Positions 29,547 to 38,420 of a stretch of DNA of 64,000 nucleotides are shown here, in pieces. The notes under the pieces are model-generated. The model saw only the letters and a program-made list of their open reading frames with translations. It made no database searches and had not been told where the DNA came from. How positions within the stretch are numbered: position 1 is the first letter of the stretch; each line of letters begins with the position of its first letter. The DNA comes from Acidicapsa dinghuensis (GTDB lineage: Bacteria > Acidobacteriota > Terriglobia > Terriglobales > Acidobacteriaceae): NCBI RefSeq assembly GCF_025685685.1, contig NZ_JAGSYH010000005.1, forward strand, positions 496,001 to 560,000, written 5' to 3'. The translations under genes and the position numbers were made by a program.

Positions 29547-30491
29547 ATGGAGTTTCGGGTGTTAACGAAGACATTCTGCAGGGCATGGCTGCGACGTTCT
29601 ATCAGGATTGCGCTGGTATGCGCCTTGATGGCCGGATGCGCCGTTAGCTGGGCGAAAGATAAAAAGAAACGCGATCCGAATGCGACGGTCTCTTATTCGC
29701 CTATGCCGCTCGACTCGGGTTACGGGCCAATGGATCTGACGCCTCCTTCTATTTCGCCCGAGGAGATCGTCAAGAAGTTCACCGCCAAGGAATCAGAGTT
29801 TCGCGAGGCGATGAATCATTACACTTACCGGCGGGCGGTAAAGGTACAAACGATCGACGATGACGGCAAGGTGGATGGAGAATATTTCGAGGTTGATGAC
29901 ATCATTTTTACTCCCGATGGCCGCCGTACGGAGCATGTCGTGGATGCGCCGCCGAACACGCTTCAGCGCATTGCCATGTCTCCGGCGGATTTTCAGGATA
30001 TCGAGCAGCGGCTGCCGTTTGTGCTGACAACGCAGGATGCTTCGCAGTACGACATCAAGTATGTCGGCAAGCAGAAAGTGGACCAGGTAGAGTGCTACGT
30101 CTTCGATGTTTCGCCGAAGGTGATCGAGAAGGGTAAACGGTATTTCCAGGGCAAGATCTGGGTCGATACCGAGGAGTTGCAGATTGTGATCACGAATGGC
30201 AAGAATGTGCCGGACGATCTGCGCAAGGGGCATGAGGACCTGTCTACGCCTTTCACCACATATCGCGAAGAGATCGACGGTAAGAACTGGTTCCCGACGT
30301 ATACGAAGGGTGACGGCGTGCTGCACTTTACCGCTGGCAATGGCTATCTGTCCGACGATGTTCACGTTCGGCAGACGGTAAAATATACCGATTACAAGCA
30401 GTTCGGATCGACGAGCACGATTCTCTATAACGGCACCGAAATTACGAATTCCCCTGACAATACGAAAAAGCCCGATTCGCAGCCGAAGTAA
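29547..30491 (+). CDS. exported protein, possibly LolA-like fold
   Basis: I cannot name this protein firmly. The ATG at 29547 follows a GGGAG at good spacing, better than the ATG at 29511. An N-terminal signal (basic WLRRSIRI, then ALVCALMAGCAVSWA) predicts export. The mature part is beta-rich, and the YVGKQKVDQVECYVFDVSP to QGKIWVDTEELQI segment resembles LolA/LppX-type outer-membrane lipoprotein-sorting folds, where a strand ladder carries a hydrophobic ligand. It could instead be a lineage-specific hypothetical. It is followed by an outer-membrane barrel gene on the same strand. Confidence 0.7.
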   Translation: MEFRVLTKTFCRAWLRRSIRIALVCALMAGCAVSWAKDKKKRDPNATVSYSPMPLDSGYGPMDLTPPSISPEEIVKKFTAKESEFREAMNHYTYRRAVKVQTIDDDGKVDGEYFEVDDIIFTPDGRRTEHVVDAPPNTLQRIAMSPADFQDIEQRLPFVLTTQDASQYDIKYVGKQKVDQVECYVFDVSPKVIEKGKRYFQGKIWVDTEELQIVITNGKNVPDDLRKGHEDLSTPFTTYREEIDGKNWFPTYTKGDGVLHFTAGNGYLSDDVHVRQTVKYTDYKQFGSTSTILYNGTEITNSPDNTKKPDSQPK

Positions 30492-30603
30492 GTTTTTACA
30501 CAGATTCTCTTCTGGATATGCAAACAAACCAGGAATCCCGGAATGCGTCCAATCACGCAGACGTGAGTCTGAAATTCAGGTGTTTGGGTGTTCCGGAGGT
30601 CAT

Positions 30604-31215
30604 ATGCGGTCGGTTTTTATACGGCGTTTTCTTTTCATAGCAGGTGCTTTTGCGTTTAGCTGTCTTCCGTCTCTGGCGCAGACGGATGTTGGACTGAGCC
30701 TGTACGGTGCATTCAGTGGCACGACGAATGGGAACGGAACGACTCAGAGTCCTGCAAATGCCGCGGGCGGTTTGATTGAGGTTCGGCATCTCCGCAACCC
30801 AATCGTTGGTTTTGAAGCTACGTATTCCTACAACCGCGCGAATCAAACCTACTCGTCTCCTTGTTCGGGTACTGAGTGCACTTCCGTCATTCCACAATCG
30901 GTCTCGGCGGATGCCCATGAGATCACAGCGGACTGGGTGCCGCATGTGAAGGTGGGCAGTTTCCGGCCATTTGGTGTATTGGGTGTTGGTGCGCTCTTCG
31001 ATGTGCCGCAGGGCGGCACTGATACGCGTACTGTCACCAAGGCTGTGTATGTCTACGGCGCTGGCCTCGACTGGGGTTTGCTACCTCATCTCGGCGTGCG
31101 TTTTCAATATCGCGGCAACCTCTATAAAGCGCCTGATCTTTCGCAGCTATATACTTCGACGAACTCATTTACACACACAGCAGAGCCGATGTTGGGGGTT
31201 TATCTGCGGCTGTAA
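30604..31215 (+). CDS. outer-membrane beta-barrel protein
   Basis: The protein has a signal peptide (FLFIAGAFAFSCLPSLAQ) and a mature part of alternating hydrophobic strands typical of small OmpA-like barrels, ending in the aromatic/hydrophobic C-terminus LGVYLRL. Motifs such as RPFGVLGVGALF and DWGLLPHLGVRFQYRGN match OMP beta-barrel families. I choose the ATG at 30604 because GGAGG precedes it; a longer in-frame start at 30580 would disturb the signal peptide. Function is probably structural or in adhesion; no substrate is evident. A strong hairpin follows. Confidence 0.78.
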   Translation: MRSVFIRRFLFIAGAFAFSCLPSLAQTDVGLSLYGAFSGTTNGNGTTQSPANAAGGLIEVRHLRNPIVGFEATYSYNRANQTYSSPCSGTECTSVIPQSVSADAHEITADWVPHVKVGSFRPFGVLGVGALFDVPQGGTDTRTVTKAVYVYGAGLDWGLLPHLGVRFQYRGNLYKAPDLSQLYTSTNSFTHTAEPMLGVYLRL

Positions 31216-31219
31216 AGAG

Positions 31220-31257
31220 AAATCGCACGGCCTTCGGAATGGACGACCGTGCGATTT
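31220..31257. terminator. bidirectional terminator candidate
   Basis: An 11-bp inverted repeat AAATCGCACGG / CCGTGCGATTT with a 16-base loop lies between the convergent barrel gene (+) and lpdA (-). The A-rich and T-rich flanks make it usable on both strands. Confidence 0.75.
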
Positions 31258-31277
31258 CATTTGTGAGTGGTTGAGGA

Positions 31278-32714
31278 TCATGCGTTGATAGCGAGTCCGT
31301 TGACAGCGCCGTAGGCGTCGAGCATGGATTCGCTCAGCGTTGGATGGGCGTGGATGGTGTACATGAGCTCATCGACTGTACCTTCGAGATCCATGGCGAC
31401 GACGGCTTCGGAAATGATTTCGGTGGCTTGAGGCCCGATGATGTGAACGCCGAGAATCTCGCCGTATTTGGTATCGGAGACGATTTTTACAAAGCCGTCG
31501 TGTGAATCGACGATGGTGGCCTTGGAGTTTCCGGCAAAGGGAAATTTCCCTACCTTGACTTCGTGGCCTTTTTCTTTGGCCGCAGCTTCGGTCAGACCTA
31601 CGGAGCCGATCTGCGGTTCCGTATAAGTGCAGCCCGGGATACGGTCGCGGCGGATTGGCCGATAAGGCTTGCCTGCGATTTTAGCGACGGCGACCATGCC
31701 CGCCATTGCACCCGAGTGGGCGAGCTGGGGCATGCCGGCTACGATATCGCCGATGGCGAAGATGCCCGGCTCTGCGGTTTCCATCGCTTCGCCGGTCTTG
31801 ATGAAGCCGCGGTCCAGCTCGATCTTGGTCTTGTCGATATCGATGTTTCCGATGCGTGGTGCGCGGCCTACGGCGATCAGAACCTTCTCGGCTTCCTTGA
31901 CCTGCTGCTTGCCGTTGGAGCCGATCCAGGTCACTTTGACGCCTGTTTCAGTTTTTTCGACGGATTCAACTTTCGCTCCGGTGTTTACATCGATGCCGCG
32001 CTTCTTGAATTGCCGCGTGAGTTCTTTGGAGATCTCTTCGTCTTCTACGGGAACAAGGCGAGGCAGATATTCGATGATGGTGACCTCGCTGCCGAAGCTG
32101 CGGAAGATAGAGCTGAACTCGACACCGACGGCTCCTGCGCCGATGACGATCAGCGATTTGGGCACGTCAGCCATGGAGAGAATCTCGATGTTGGTCAGGA
32201 TGCGCGTGTCGGCTTCGAGGCCGGGCAGCAGCTTGGCTTCAGAACCGGTGGCGACGATGATGTTTTTTGCTTGCAGCGTGGTTTGCTCGCCGGCTGCGCC
32301 GCCTCCGCCCTCGGTGTAGAGGCTGACGGTGTGAATGCCATCTTTCGCAGGGCCTGTCAGACGTCCGTAGCCCTCGATGACGTTGACCTTGTTCTTGCGC
32401 ATAAGAAATTCAAGGCCTTTGACGTGCTTCTGAATGATTGCATTCTTGCGCTTGAGGGCATTGGGCCAGTTCACCTGCGGAGATGTGACATTGTCGATGC
32501 CATAGTCGGCTGCGTGCTTGAGGTGATCCCATACCTCGGCGTGGAAGAGCAGTGCCTTGGTGGGGATGCAGCCTACATGCAGGCAGGTGCCGCCCATCTG
32601 ATCGTTCTTTTCAATAAGCGCTACTTTGAGGCCGAATTCCCCGGCGCGGATAGCCGCAGTGTAGCCAGCAGGGCCGCTGCCAATGATAGCGACGTCGTAA
32701 ATTGTCTCAGGCAA
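31278..32714 (-). CDS. lpdA: dihydrolipoyl dehydrogenase
   Basis: E3 of pyruvate/2-oxoglutarate dehydrogenase complexes: it reoxidises dihydrolipoamide with FAD and NAD+. The FAD motif AIIGSGPAGYTAAIRAGE is followed by the redox disulfide GGTCLHVGCIPTKAL, an NAD motif VIGAGAVGVEFSSIFRSFGS, and the C-terminal His-Glu active-site stretch HAHPTLSE. I use TTG at 32714 because AAAGGA stands six bases upstream; ATGs at 32738 and 32729 are alternatives. No E1 or E2 gene is in the window. It is downstream of miaA on the same strand. Confidence 0.93.
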   Translation of the reverse strand: MPETIYDVAIIGSGPAGYTAAIRAGEFGLKVALIEKNDQMGGTCLHVGCIPTKALLFHAEVWDHLKHAADYGIDNVTSPQVNWPNALKRKNAIIQKHVKGLEFLMRKNKVNVIEGYGRLTGPAKDGIHTVSLYTEGGGGAAGEQTTLQAKNIIVATGSEAKLLPGLEADTRILTNIEILSMADVPKSLIVIGAGAVGVEFSSIFRSFGSEVTIIEYLPRLVPVEDEEISKELTRQFKKRGIDVNTGAKVESVEKTETGVKVTWIGSNGKQQVKEAEKVLIAVGRAPRIGNIDIDKTKIELDRGFIKTGEAMETAEPGIFAIGDIVAGMPQLAHSGAMAGMVAVAKIAGKPYRPIRRDRIPGCTYTEPQIGSVGLTEAAAKEKGHEVKVGKFPFAGNSKATIVDSHDGFVKIVSDTKYGEILGVHIIGPQATEIISEAVVAMDLEGTVDELMYTIHAHPTLSESMLDAYGAVNGLAINA

Positions 32715-32785
32715 GTGTGTTCCTTTCATGACAGGCAACGTCTTGCGGCTGATTGCCGCGAGGCGAGATCTGTCTTTCCAACGCT

Positions 32786-33829
32786 TCAGTCTAAAAGATG
32801 CGCCAGACGACCGGTTGTGTTCGAGGTTCTATCTTCTACCCACTGGAGAGCGGTGCTTTGTGCCGCCGGCATATCGCCAAAATTATCAATCCAATACACA
32901 TCCGGCTCGCGCCGAAACCAGGTCAGCTGGCGTTTGGCATAGTTGCGATGGCCCTGCTGGGCGGCGGCAATCGCTTCGTCCAGTGTTGAGATTCCGTCAA
33001 TGACTGTCATGGCCTGGCGATAGCCCAGGGCGTCGAGCGCCTTGACGCGCCCGTACTGCTCCAGAAGGCTGCGAGTTTCCTCGACCAGCCCGGCATGGAA
33101 CATTGCTGCTGCGCGTTCGTTCAGGCGCTCATAGAGCAGTTTTCGCGGTGGGTTGAGGCCGATTCGCAACAGGCGAAAGCCAGTCAGAGGATTGCGCCCC
33201 GGATGTTCGCCTTCGGTGAAAGCAGCCGTAAGAGTTTGCCCTGCGGCGAGGCAGACCTCGATGGCGCGGATAAGCTTGGGGGTATCGTTGGCGTGAATAC
33301 GCGTTGCCGATTCGGGGTCGAGCCGTTTGAGAAGGCGATGCAGCCACCCTGCGCCATGGCGCTCTTGCGAGCGATTGAGACGAAGACGCAGGTCTTCATC
33401 GCGCTTCGGGCCGGGAAAGAGCCCGAGCGTGAGTGCGCGCAGATAGAGGCCAGTGCCTCCGGTGACAATGGGTGTGTGACCTCGTGAGACGATCTCACGC
33501 ATGGCTTGCCGCGCCTGACGCGAGTATTCGCCAGCGGTATATGGCTGGTCGGGATCGGTAACGTCGATCAGGTGGTGTGGGAGTTTGGCTTGTTCTTCGC
33601 GGGTAGGCTTGGCTGAGCCGAGATCCATGCCGCGATAGACCGCGACGGAGTCGCAACTGATGATCTCGCCGTTGAGCCTTTCGCCGAGAGCGAGCGACAG
33701 AGATGTTTTGCCGCTGCCGGTGGGACCGAGGATGAGGATTGCGAGCGGATCGGGATTTCGAGGTTGATTTTGCGGGCTTATGGTCACGTTCGCTACCACA
33801 GCCGCCACCAGCCTGGGGGAAAGAGCCAT
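32786..33829 (-). CDS. miaA: tRNA dimethylallyltransferase
   Basis: MiaA adds dimethylallyl to A37 of tRNAs reading UNN codons. The P-loop GPTGSGKTSLSLALG, the DSVAVYRGMDLGSAKPT stretch and HHLIDVTDPDQPYTAGEYS are family hallmarks, and YAKRQLTWFRREPDVYW closes the tRNA-binding region. The length is slightly over usual. The ATG at 33829 overlaps the preceding small gene by 37 bases; a GTG at 33799 would reduce the overlap to 7 and is a good alternative because little lies before the P-loop. Housekeeping gene, no damage seen. Confidence 0.92.
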   Translation of the reverse strand: MALSPRLVAAVVANVTISPQNQPRNPDPLAILILGPTGSGKTSLSLALGERLNGEIISCDSVAVYRGMDLGSAKPTREEQAKLPHHLIDVTDPDQPYTAGEYSRQARQAMREIVSRGHTPIVTGGTGLYLRALTLGLFPGPKRDEDLRLRLNRSQERHGAGWLHRLLKRLDPESATRIHANDTPKLIRAIEVCLAAGQTLTAAFTEGEHPGRNPLTGFRLLRIGLNPPRKLLYERLNERAAAMFHAGLVEETRSLLEQYGRVKALDALGYRQAMTVIDGISTLDEAIAAAQQGHRNYAKRQLTWFRREPDVYWIDNFGDMPAAQSTALQWVEDRTSNTTGRLAHLLD

Positions 33830-33981
33830 TCGGAGGGCGTATGCAGCAGGCGCCAGGCCAGCACTACGCCCGCTGCGAGCAGTAGCCCGATAGCCTGATT
33901 GCGCGTGAACTGGATGCGCTGCGCCTCGCGCCGGGCCTTGCGCTCCTGCTGGACAGCGTAGCTTTTGAGATTGCCACTCAT
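33793..33981 (-). CDS. small single-pass membrane protein
   Basis: This 62-residue protein has a basic N-terminus (QQERKARREAQRIQFTRN) and one hydrophobic helix (AIGLLLAAGVVLAWRLL) followed by a Trp/Pro-rich end (WLFPPGWWRLW). It is the gene immediately upstream of miaA and overlaps it, so co-translation is likely. I do not recognise it; it could be a lineage-specific small inner-membrane protein. Shortness is the main reason for caution. Confidence 0.6.
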   Translation of the reverse strand: MSGNLKSYAVQQERKARREAQRIQFTRNQAIGLLLAAGVVLAWRLLHTPSEWLFPPGWWRLW

Positions 33982-34002
33982 GAATGAGTCCGATGTTTCT
34001 CC

Positions 34003-34125
34003 GGCTAAGGCATTTTCGGAGTTATTTTGGATTTTCCAAAAGCATCAACAGGTGGATTTTCTTGAGGAAAAATCCACTCGAATGCTGTGGTTTCGGTCTA
34101 CACCAATTCCGAAAATGCTATAGCC
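34003..34125. repeat. 123-bp nested palindrome, MITE-like
   Basis: Outer arms at 34003-34022 and 34103-34125 are imperfect inverted repeats of about 20 bases (GGCTAAGGCATTTTCGGAGTT against the complement of CCAATTCCGAAAATGCTATAGCC). Inside, AGCAT/ATGCT and GTGGATTTT/AAAATCCAC form a further central stem. Terminal inverted repeats with a foldable, protein-free centre are typical of MITEs or large REP elements. It lies between the small membrane gene and purD. I do not recognise a known family, and no target-site duplication is obvious. Confidence 0.6.
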
Positions 34126-34202
34126 GAAGTATAGCGAAGAGGCTCTTCGGTCCATCGCAACCGGTCAAATACACTAGGCTAGTACGCTAGGCTAGTGGAG
34201 TC

Positions 34203-35486
34203 ATGAAAGTTCTGATTTTTGGTTCCGGCGGGCGGGAACACGCGCTTGCCTGGGCGGTTGCGAAGAGCCCGAAAGTCTCTGAAGTGGTGTGTGCGCCAGG
34301 CAATGGCGGCATAGCGTCGATTGCGCGTCTGGTGCCTGTTTCGCTTTCCGATCTGGATGCAATGGTTGCAGTGGCTACGGCGGAAATGCCGGATTTGACA
34401 ATCATCGGTCCCGAATTGCCTTTATCGCTTGGTATTGTGGATGCGCTTACGGCGTTTGGTCTTCGGGTTTTTGGTCCCAGCAAGGCTGCTGCGATGCTGG
34501 AGACGAGTAAATCGTTTGCCAAGCGGTTTCTGCAGCGGCATCAGATTCCAACAGCGAACTATGCGGTTTGCAATTCAACGGAAGAAGTCGAGAAAGCAAT
34601 TGAGTTCTTCCACGCTCCTATTGTGGTCAAAGCGGATGGGCTTGCGGCAGGCAAGGGCGTGGTTATCTGCCAGTCGAAGCGGGCTGCGCTTGAGGCCGCG
34701 CATGGTCTTTTCAGCGGGAAATTGCTGGGGTCACAGGAACAGCAATTGGTCATCGAGGAGTTTCTGGAGGGAGATGAGGTCAGCTTTCTCTGCCTGACGG
34801 ATGGCAAGGATGTGAAGCCTCTGCTGGCCGCGCAGGATCACAAGCGCATCGGTGAGGGCGATACAGGACCGAACACCGGCGGCATGGGAGTCTATACCTC
34901 CGACTCAATCCTCGAACCGCACATGCAGGAATGGATTTTGAAACATATAGCGCGTCCGACGGTGGCTGGCATGGCCTCAGAAGATGCGCCGTTTATCGGT
35001 GTACTGTATGTGGGCCTGATGATGACGGCACGCGGGCCGCAAGTGCTTGAGTTCAATGCCCGCTTTGGCGATCCGGAGACGCAGGCGATTCTGTTGCGGC
35101 TAGAGTCGGACCTGATCGACGTGCTGGAGGCCTGCGTTGAGGGACATCTGGAGGAAACGGAACTGCGGTGGTCACCGGGAGCGAGCGCATGTGTGATTGC
35201 TAGCTCGGGAGGATATCCGGGCAGCTACCGCACGGGATTCGAAATTATGGGCATAGCGGAGGCAGACCGTGTCCCCGAGGTGCAGGTCTTTCACTCGGGA
35301 ACGGCGATCTCTGGTGGAGTACTTCGCACCAGCGGAGGCCGCGTGCTGTGTTCGTGCGCTGCGGGCGATACACTGCGGCAGGCACTGGATAGCGCCTATG
35401 CGGCGATCGAAAAAATTCAGTTCGAAGGCATGTACTACCGGCGCGATATAGGGCACCGCGCGCTGAATAAATCAGTTAGCAAGTAA
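34203..35486 (+). CDS. purD: phosphoribosylamine-glycine ligase
   Basis: PurD catalyses step two of purine synthesis. The ATP-grasp protein starts with VLIFGSGGREHALAW and has IVVKADGLAAGKGVVI, then IEEFLEGDEVSFLCLTDG, GPNTGGMGVYT and EFNARFGDPETQ. The 427-residue length is standard. ATG at 34203 is followed at once by the family N-terminus. The other purine gene seen here is purS at 54790; the remaining pathway genes are outside the window. A MITE-like palindrome lies in its leader, and I found no purine riboswitch motif. Confidence 0.95.
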   Translation: MKVLIFGSGGREHALAWAVAKSPKVSEVVCAPGNGGIASIARLVPVSLSDLDAMVAVATAEMPDLTIIGPELPLSLGIVDALTAFGLRVFGPSKAAAMLETSKSFAKRFLQRHQIPTANYAVCNSTEEVEKAIEFFHAPIVVKADGLAAGKGVVICQSKRAALEAAHGLFSGKLLGSQEQQLVIEEFLEGDEVSFLCLTDGKDVKPLLAAQDHKRIGEGDTGPNTGGMGVYTSDSILEPHMQEWILKHIARPTVAGMASEDAPFIGVLYVGLMMTARGPQVLEFNARFGDPETQAILLRLESDLIDVLEACVEGHLEETELRWSPGASACVIASSGGYPGSYRTGFEIMGIAEADRVPEVQVFHSGTAISGGVLRTSGGRVLCSCAAGDTLRQALDSAYAAIEKIQFEGMYYRRDIGHRALNKSVSK

Positions 35487-35507
35487 CCGATATGGAGGGA
35501 TTACCAG

Positions 35508-36362
35508 ATGCAGGTTGAACCTGTGTGCGGAGAGAAGCGTCTTGATTTCGGTCACATGCGGCGATGGGCAACCGTGAGTGCGATGGGCCTGTTGGTTGCC
35601 CTGCTGGTTGCTCCGGCTATGGCTCAACAAGCCAATACAACTTCGGCCGCGCCGGCCCTTACGCCGAAAGAAATCGAAGCGCTTCAGCAATACAAAGCGC
35701 AAACCGAAGTCATGCTGAAGGACTGGCCGAATCTGAAGAGATTTTATGAGGAAGACATGGCTTTGCCGCAGCCGGGAAAGGACGAGAAACGTGTTGTATT
35801 CATGGGCGATTCTATCACTCAAGGCTGGATGAACCATGGGACGGATGCCAGCCCGGCGAATCCCGGCTTCTTCCCTGGCAAGCCGTGGATTGATCGCGGT
35901 ATCAGCGGCCAGACTACGCCGCAGATGCTGCTGCGCTTCCGGCAGGATGTGATCGATCTGAAGCCCAGCGCGGTGGTGATTTTTGCAGGCACAAACGACG
36001 TGGCGGGTAACACCGGCGATATGACGGCCGAGCAGACCGAGGCGAACCTGGCGTCGATGGCGGAGTTGGCGCGCGTGCACCATATCCGCGTCGTCCTTTG
36101 TTCAATTCTGCCTGCGTACGATTTTCCGTGGCGGCCCGGACGCGAGCCTGCACCCAAGATCGTCGCTATCAACAAGTGGATTAAGGATTACGCCGACAGC
36201 AATGGCGATGTGTACGTTGATTTCTACTCGGCCATGGTGGATAGCCGCGGAGGATTACCGGCGAATCTGAGCCACGACGGAGTGCATCCCAATCCGGCCG
36301 GGTACGCGATCATGAATCCGTTAGTTGAGGCGGGGATTGCAAAGGCACTCGGCCAGTCCTGA
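35508..36362 (+). CDS. SGNH/GDSL hydrolase, exported
   Basis: An exported esterase/lipase-like enzyme. GGAGGG stands eight bases before the ATG at 35508. A signal peptide (MGLLVALLVAPAMAQ) follows a short basic start. The catalytic Ser is in block I (VVFMGDSITQGW), block II has the Gly in DRGISGQTTPQMLLRF, block III the Asn in IFAGTNDVAGN and block V the Asp/His in HDGVHPNPAGY. The substrate is not deducible; acetyl-xylan or rhamnogalacturonan esterase activities occur in this clan. It is 22 bases downstream of purD, probably as a separate function. Confidence 0.87.
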   Translation: MQVEPVCGEKRLDFGHMRRWATVSAMGLLVALLVAPAMAQQANTTSAAPALTPKEIEALQQYKAQTEVMLKDWPNLKRFYEEDMALPQPGKDEKRVVFMGDSITQGWMNHGTDASPANPGFFPGKPWIDRGISGQTTPQMLLRFRQDVIDLKPSAVVIFAGTNDVAGNTGDMTAEQTEANLASMAELARVHHIRVVLCSILPAYDFPWRPGREPAPKIVAINKWIKDYADSNGDVYVDFYSAMVDSRGGLPANLSHDGVHPNPAGYAIMNPLVEAGIAKALGQS

Positions 36363-36388
36363 GGACTTGACCGAGTGATGGCCTGCGA

Positions 36389-38377
36389 TCAAGGCTTGGC
36401 AGGAGCATCCGTAAGCGTCTTGGCATGCACTGTCGCCTGTGTTTCGGGGATGGTGCCGTCGTTGAGACGCACCTCTGTGGGCTTGCCCTGAATCAAGATG
36501 CGCTGCACGATCTTGCTGCGAGCAGCCAGCATGATGTGCTGCGTGATGCTGGTGTCGGCGGTGATCACCTGCAATGGAGCCTCGACCGCTGCGTAGCCGT
36601 TGTTGGCTACATCTACTGCCACCAGGTAAGAGCCGCCAACGGAGGCAGGCGTGGGGTAGACCTCGCCAATGGAGAGATCGGGCAGGCCGCGATCGTGGTA
36701 GACCCAGTCGTTGAAAAACCAGCTCAGGTCATGTCGTGGACCTGCCTGCTCGATGAGTTTTTCAAAGGCGTCGGGGGCGGTATCTTTTGCCGGGTCGTAG
36801 GCGCGGAAGGCTGCTGAAAGCGTCTCGTCGCCGACCAGCTCACGCAACATCCAGAAGACGTAGGTCGCTTTGGTGCGATAGTAGGCCGGAGAAATGCAGG
36901 AAATAAGTGGTTCTCCGTCGCTTTCGCCCGGGCTTTCAGGTTCGATGAGCGTCAGTGCTTCACGCGAGTTGTCGAGTGCGGCCAAAGCGCGATTGCGGCC
37001 CAGCTTCTTTTCGACCCAGAGTGTACCCATGAAGTGGGCTACGCCTTCGCTGAGCCAGGCGCGGCGGGAGTTGACCCAGGCATGGGAAAGCGCGTGAGCC
37101 ATAACGCCGTTCAGCACATCTTCAGAGGCGGAGCGAACGGGCGTCGCGAGCATCGAACCGGTCTCGAAGGGAATGTCGCCGTCGTCCGGCAGGTCCAGAA
37201 CGGTGAGGCGGGTGCGTGGGCTCTTGCCCAACCAGCCCTGCAGAAACGGCGTGACATCGTTTGCGGCAGTGCTCCACGAGGTCACGTTGGATTCGGTGTC
37301 GATGCGCGTCCAGAGGTCGATATCGCCCGAGGCATGATGATTGCGCCGGGCGAGGAACAAGCTGAGGGCTTCGAAACCGATGGTGGTTTCTTCGATTCGC
37401 CCAGTGGAGATGACCGGCAGGGATGGGTCGGCGGAAGAGGAGGATGTGAGTGTAACCGGATGCCCGTTGACCAGAGCGATATCGGGAGCCTGGGCCGCCG
37501 GGGATTCGACGGTAAGAGCCAGGCGCAAGTGCGCTCCGGAGAGCTGCAGCTTGTGTTGGCCTATCTCGTCAAAGAGCCGGTTGCCGTCGCCGAGAATGAC
37601 TGGAACGGAGGACACGGGATACCAGACGACACTGCCGAATCCGCGCAGGCCGGTGAAATCGGTTGAGATGCGATCCCAGTCGGAGGTTTCGGCAACTTCT
37701 TCCGGGGTGCCGATGGCGAGCAGGCGTTTCAACGACTGCTTGATAGCGCCTGAATACGTTACATCCACCTGAACTTCGGCTCCGGGAGCCAGCGGAGTCG
37801 CCAGGGTGACTGCTGCTTCGTGAAGCTGCCCCGTATGATCCGCGTCGGAGTTCAGAACGGCGGCAGCGAACGGCATCGGCTGGCTGTTGATGCGGATCGA
37901 CTCCCAGTTGAGTTCGGAACCGATCTGCAGCCGCAGATGCTGCAGCGGCGTTTTGCCGGTATTGCGTACTGACACCAGCGTGCGAACTGCAATATGGCTC
38001 TCGGCGGGCCGCAGGCGCACGTCCATGTCGTAATCCGTAAAGGCGATTGCAGATCTCTCTGCATCCTCGGCAGACAGGACAGCGGCGGAGGGTTTCGCGG
38101 GAGATATTCCTGATTGATTCTGCAGAGCCGCAGCCGGGTTATCGGAATTTCCCTGAGCACCCGGTCCATCGACGACCTGTCCGTCAGCGTCGATCGAGCG
38201 CTGGAAGACAATCTTGTCTTTCTTGTCCTGGTTCTTCTGGGTGTCCTGAATCGATTGCGAGGAAACAGGCGGCGCGCCTGTGGATGTCTGCGCAGCGGCA
38301 GATAGTGAGATTCCGGCGCACAGGCTTCCGCCGAAAAGCAGAGCCATTCCGATGCGCTGAAGAGTGTTTGCCTTCAT
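36389..38377 (-). CDS. M1-aminopeptidase-like protein lacking the catalytic Glu
   Basis: The protein has a signal peptide (GMALLFGGSLCAGISLSAAA), a Gln/Asn-rich spacer, an M1-like N-terminal beta domain and a gluzincin-like helical domain. The zinc signature HExxH reads HALSH (His428-His432), so the Glu general base is Ala429, and the downstream Glu (WLSEGVAHF) is closer than in normal M1 enzymes. No GxMEN motif is evident. The C-terminal part (DLSWFFNDWVYHDRGLPDL) is typical of M1 enzymes and their inactive relatives. I expect a non-catalytic exported protein, perhaps a binding subunit. Confidence 0.82.
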   Translation of the reverse strand: MKANTLQRIGMALLFGGSLCAGISLSAAAQTSTGAPPVSSQSIQDTQKNQDKKDKIVFQRSIDADGQVVDGPGAQGNSDNPAAALQNQSGISPAKPSAAVLSAEDAERSAIAFTDYDMDVRLRPAESHIAVRTLVSVRNTGKTPLQHLRLQIGSELNWESIRINSQPMPFAAAVLNSDADHTGQLHEAAVTLATPLAPGAEVQVDVTYSGAIKQSLKRLLAIGTPEEVAETSDWDRISTDFTGLRGFGSVVWYPVSSVPVILGDGNRLFDEIGQHKLQLSGAHLRLALTVESPAAQAPDIALVNGHPVTLTSSSSADPSLPVISTGRIEETTIGFEALSLFLARRNHHASGDIDLWTRIDTESNVTSWSTAANDVTPFLQGWLGKSPRTRLTVLDLPDDGDIPFETGSMLATPVRSASEDVLNGVMAHALSHAWVNSRRAWLSEGVAHFMGTLWVEKKLGRNRALAALDNSREALTLIEPESPGESDGEPLISCISPAYYRTKATYVFWMLRELVGDETLSAAFRAYDPAKDTAPDAFEKLIEQAGPRHDLSWFFNDWVYHDRGLPDLSIGEVYPTPASVGGSYLVAVDVANNGYAAVEAPLQVITADTSITQHIMLAARSKIVQRILIQGKPTEVRLNDGTIPETQATVHAKTLTDAPAKP

Positions 38378-38420
38378 GACCGTTTTTCGAACCTTTCCAG
38401 TGCTTCCCGTGATGCAGCGG

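Noticed and set aside
31563..32942. 459-residue plus-strand frame opposite lpdA
   Set aside because: Long only because lpdA uses strongly third-position-biased codons; the lpdA motifs on the other strand are unambiguous.
34003..34202. Possible purine riboswitch upstream of purD
   Set aside because: No conserved purine-aptamer loops could be recognised; the stems are explained by the nested inverted repeat.
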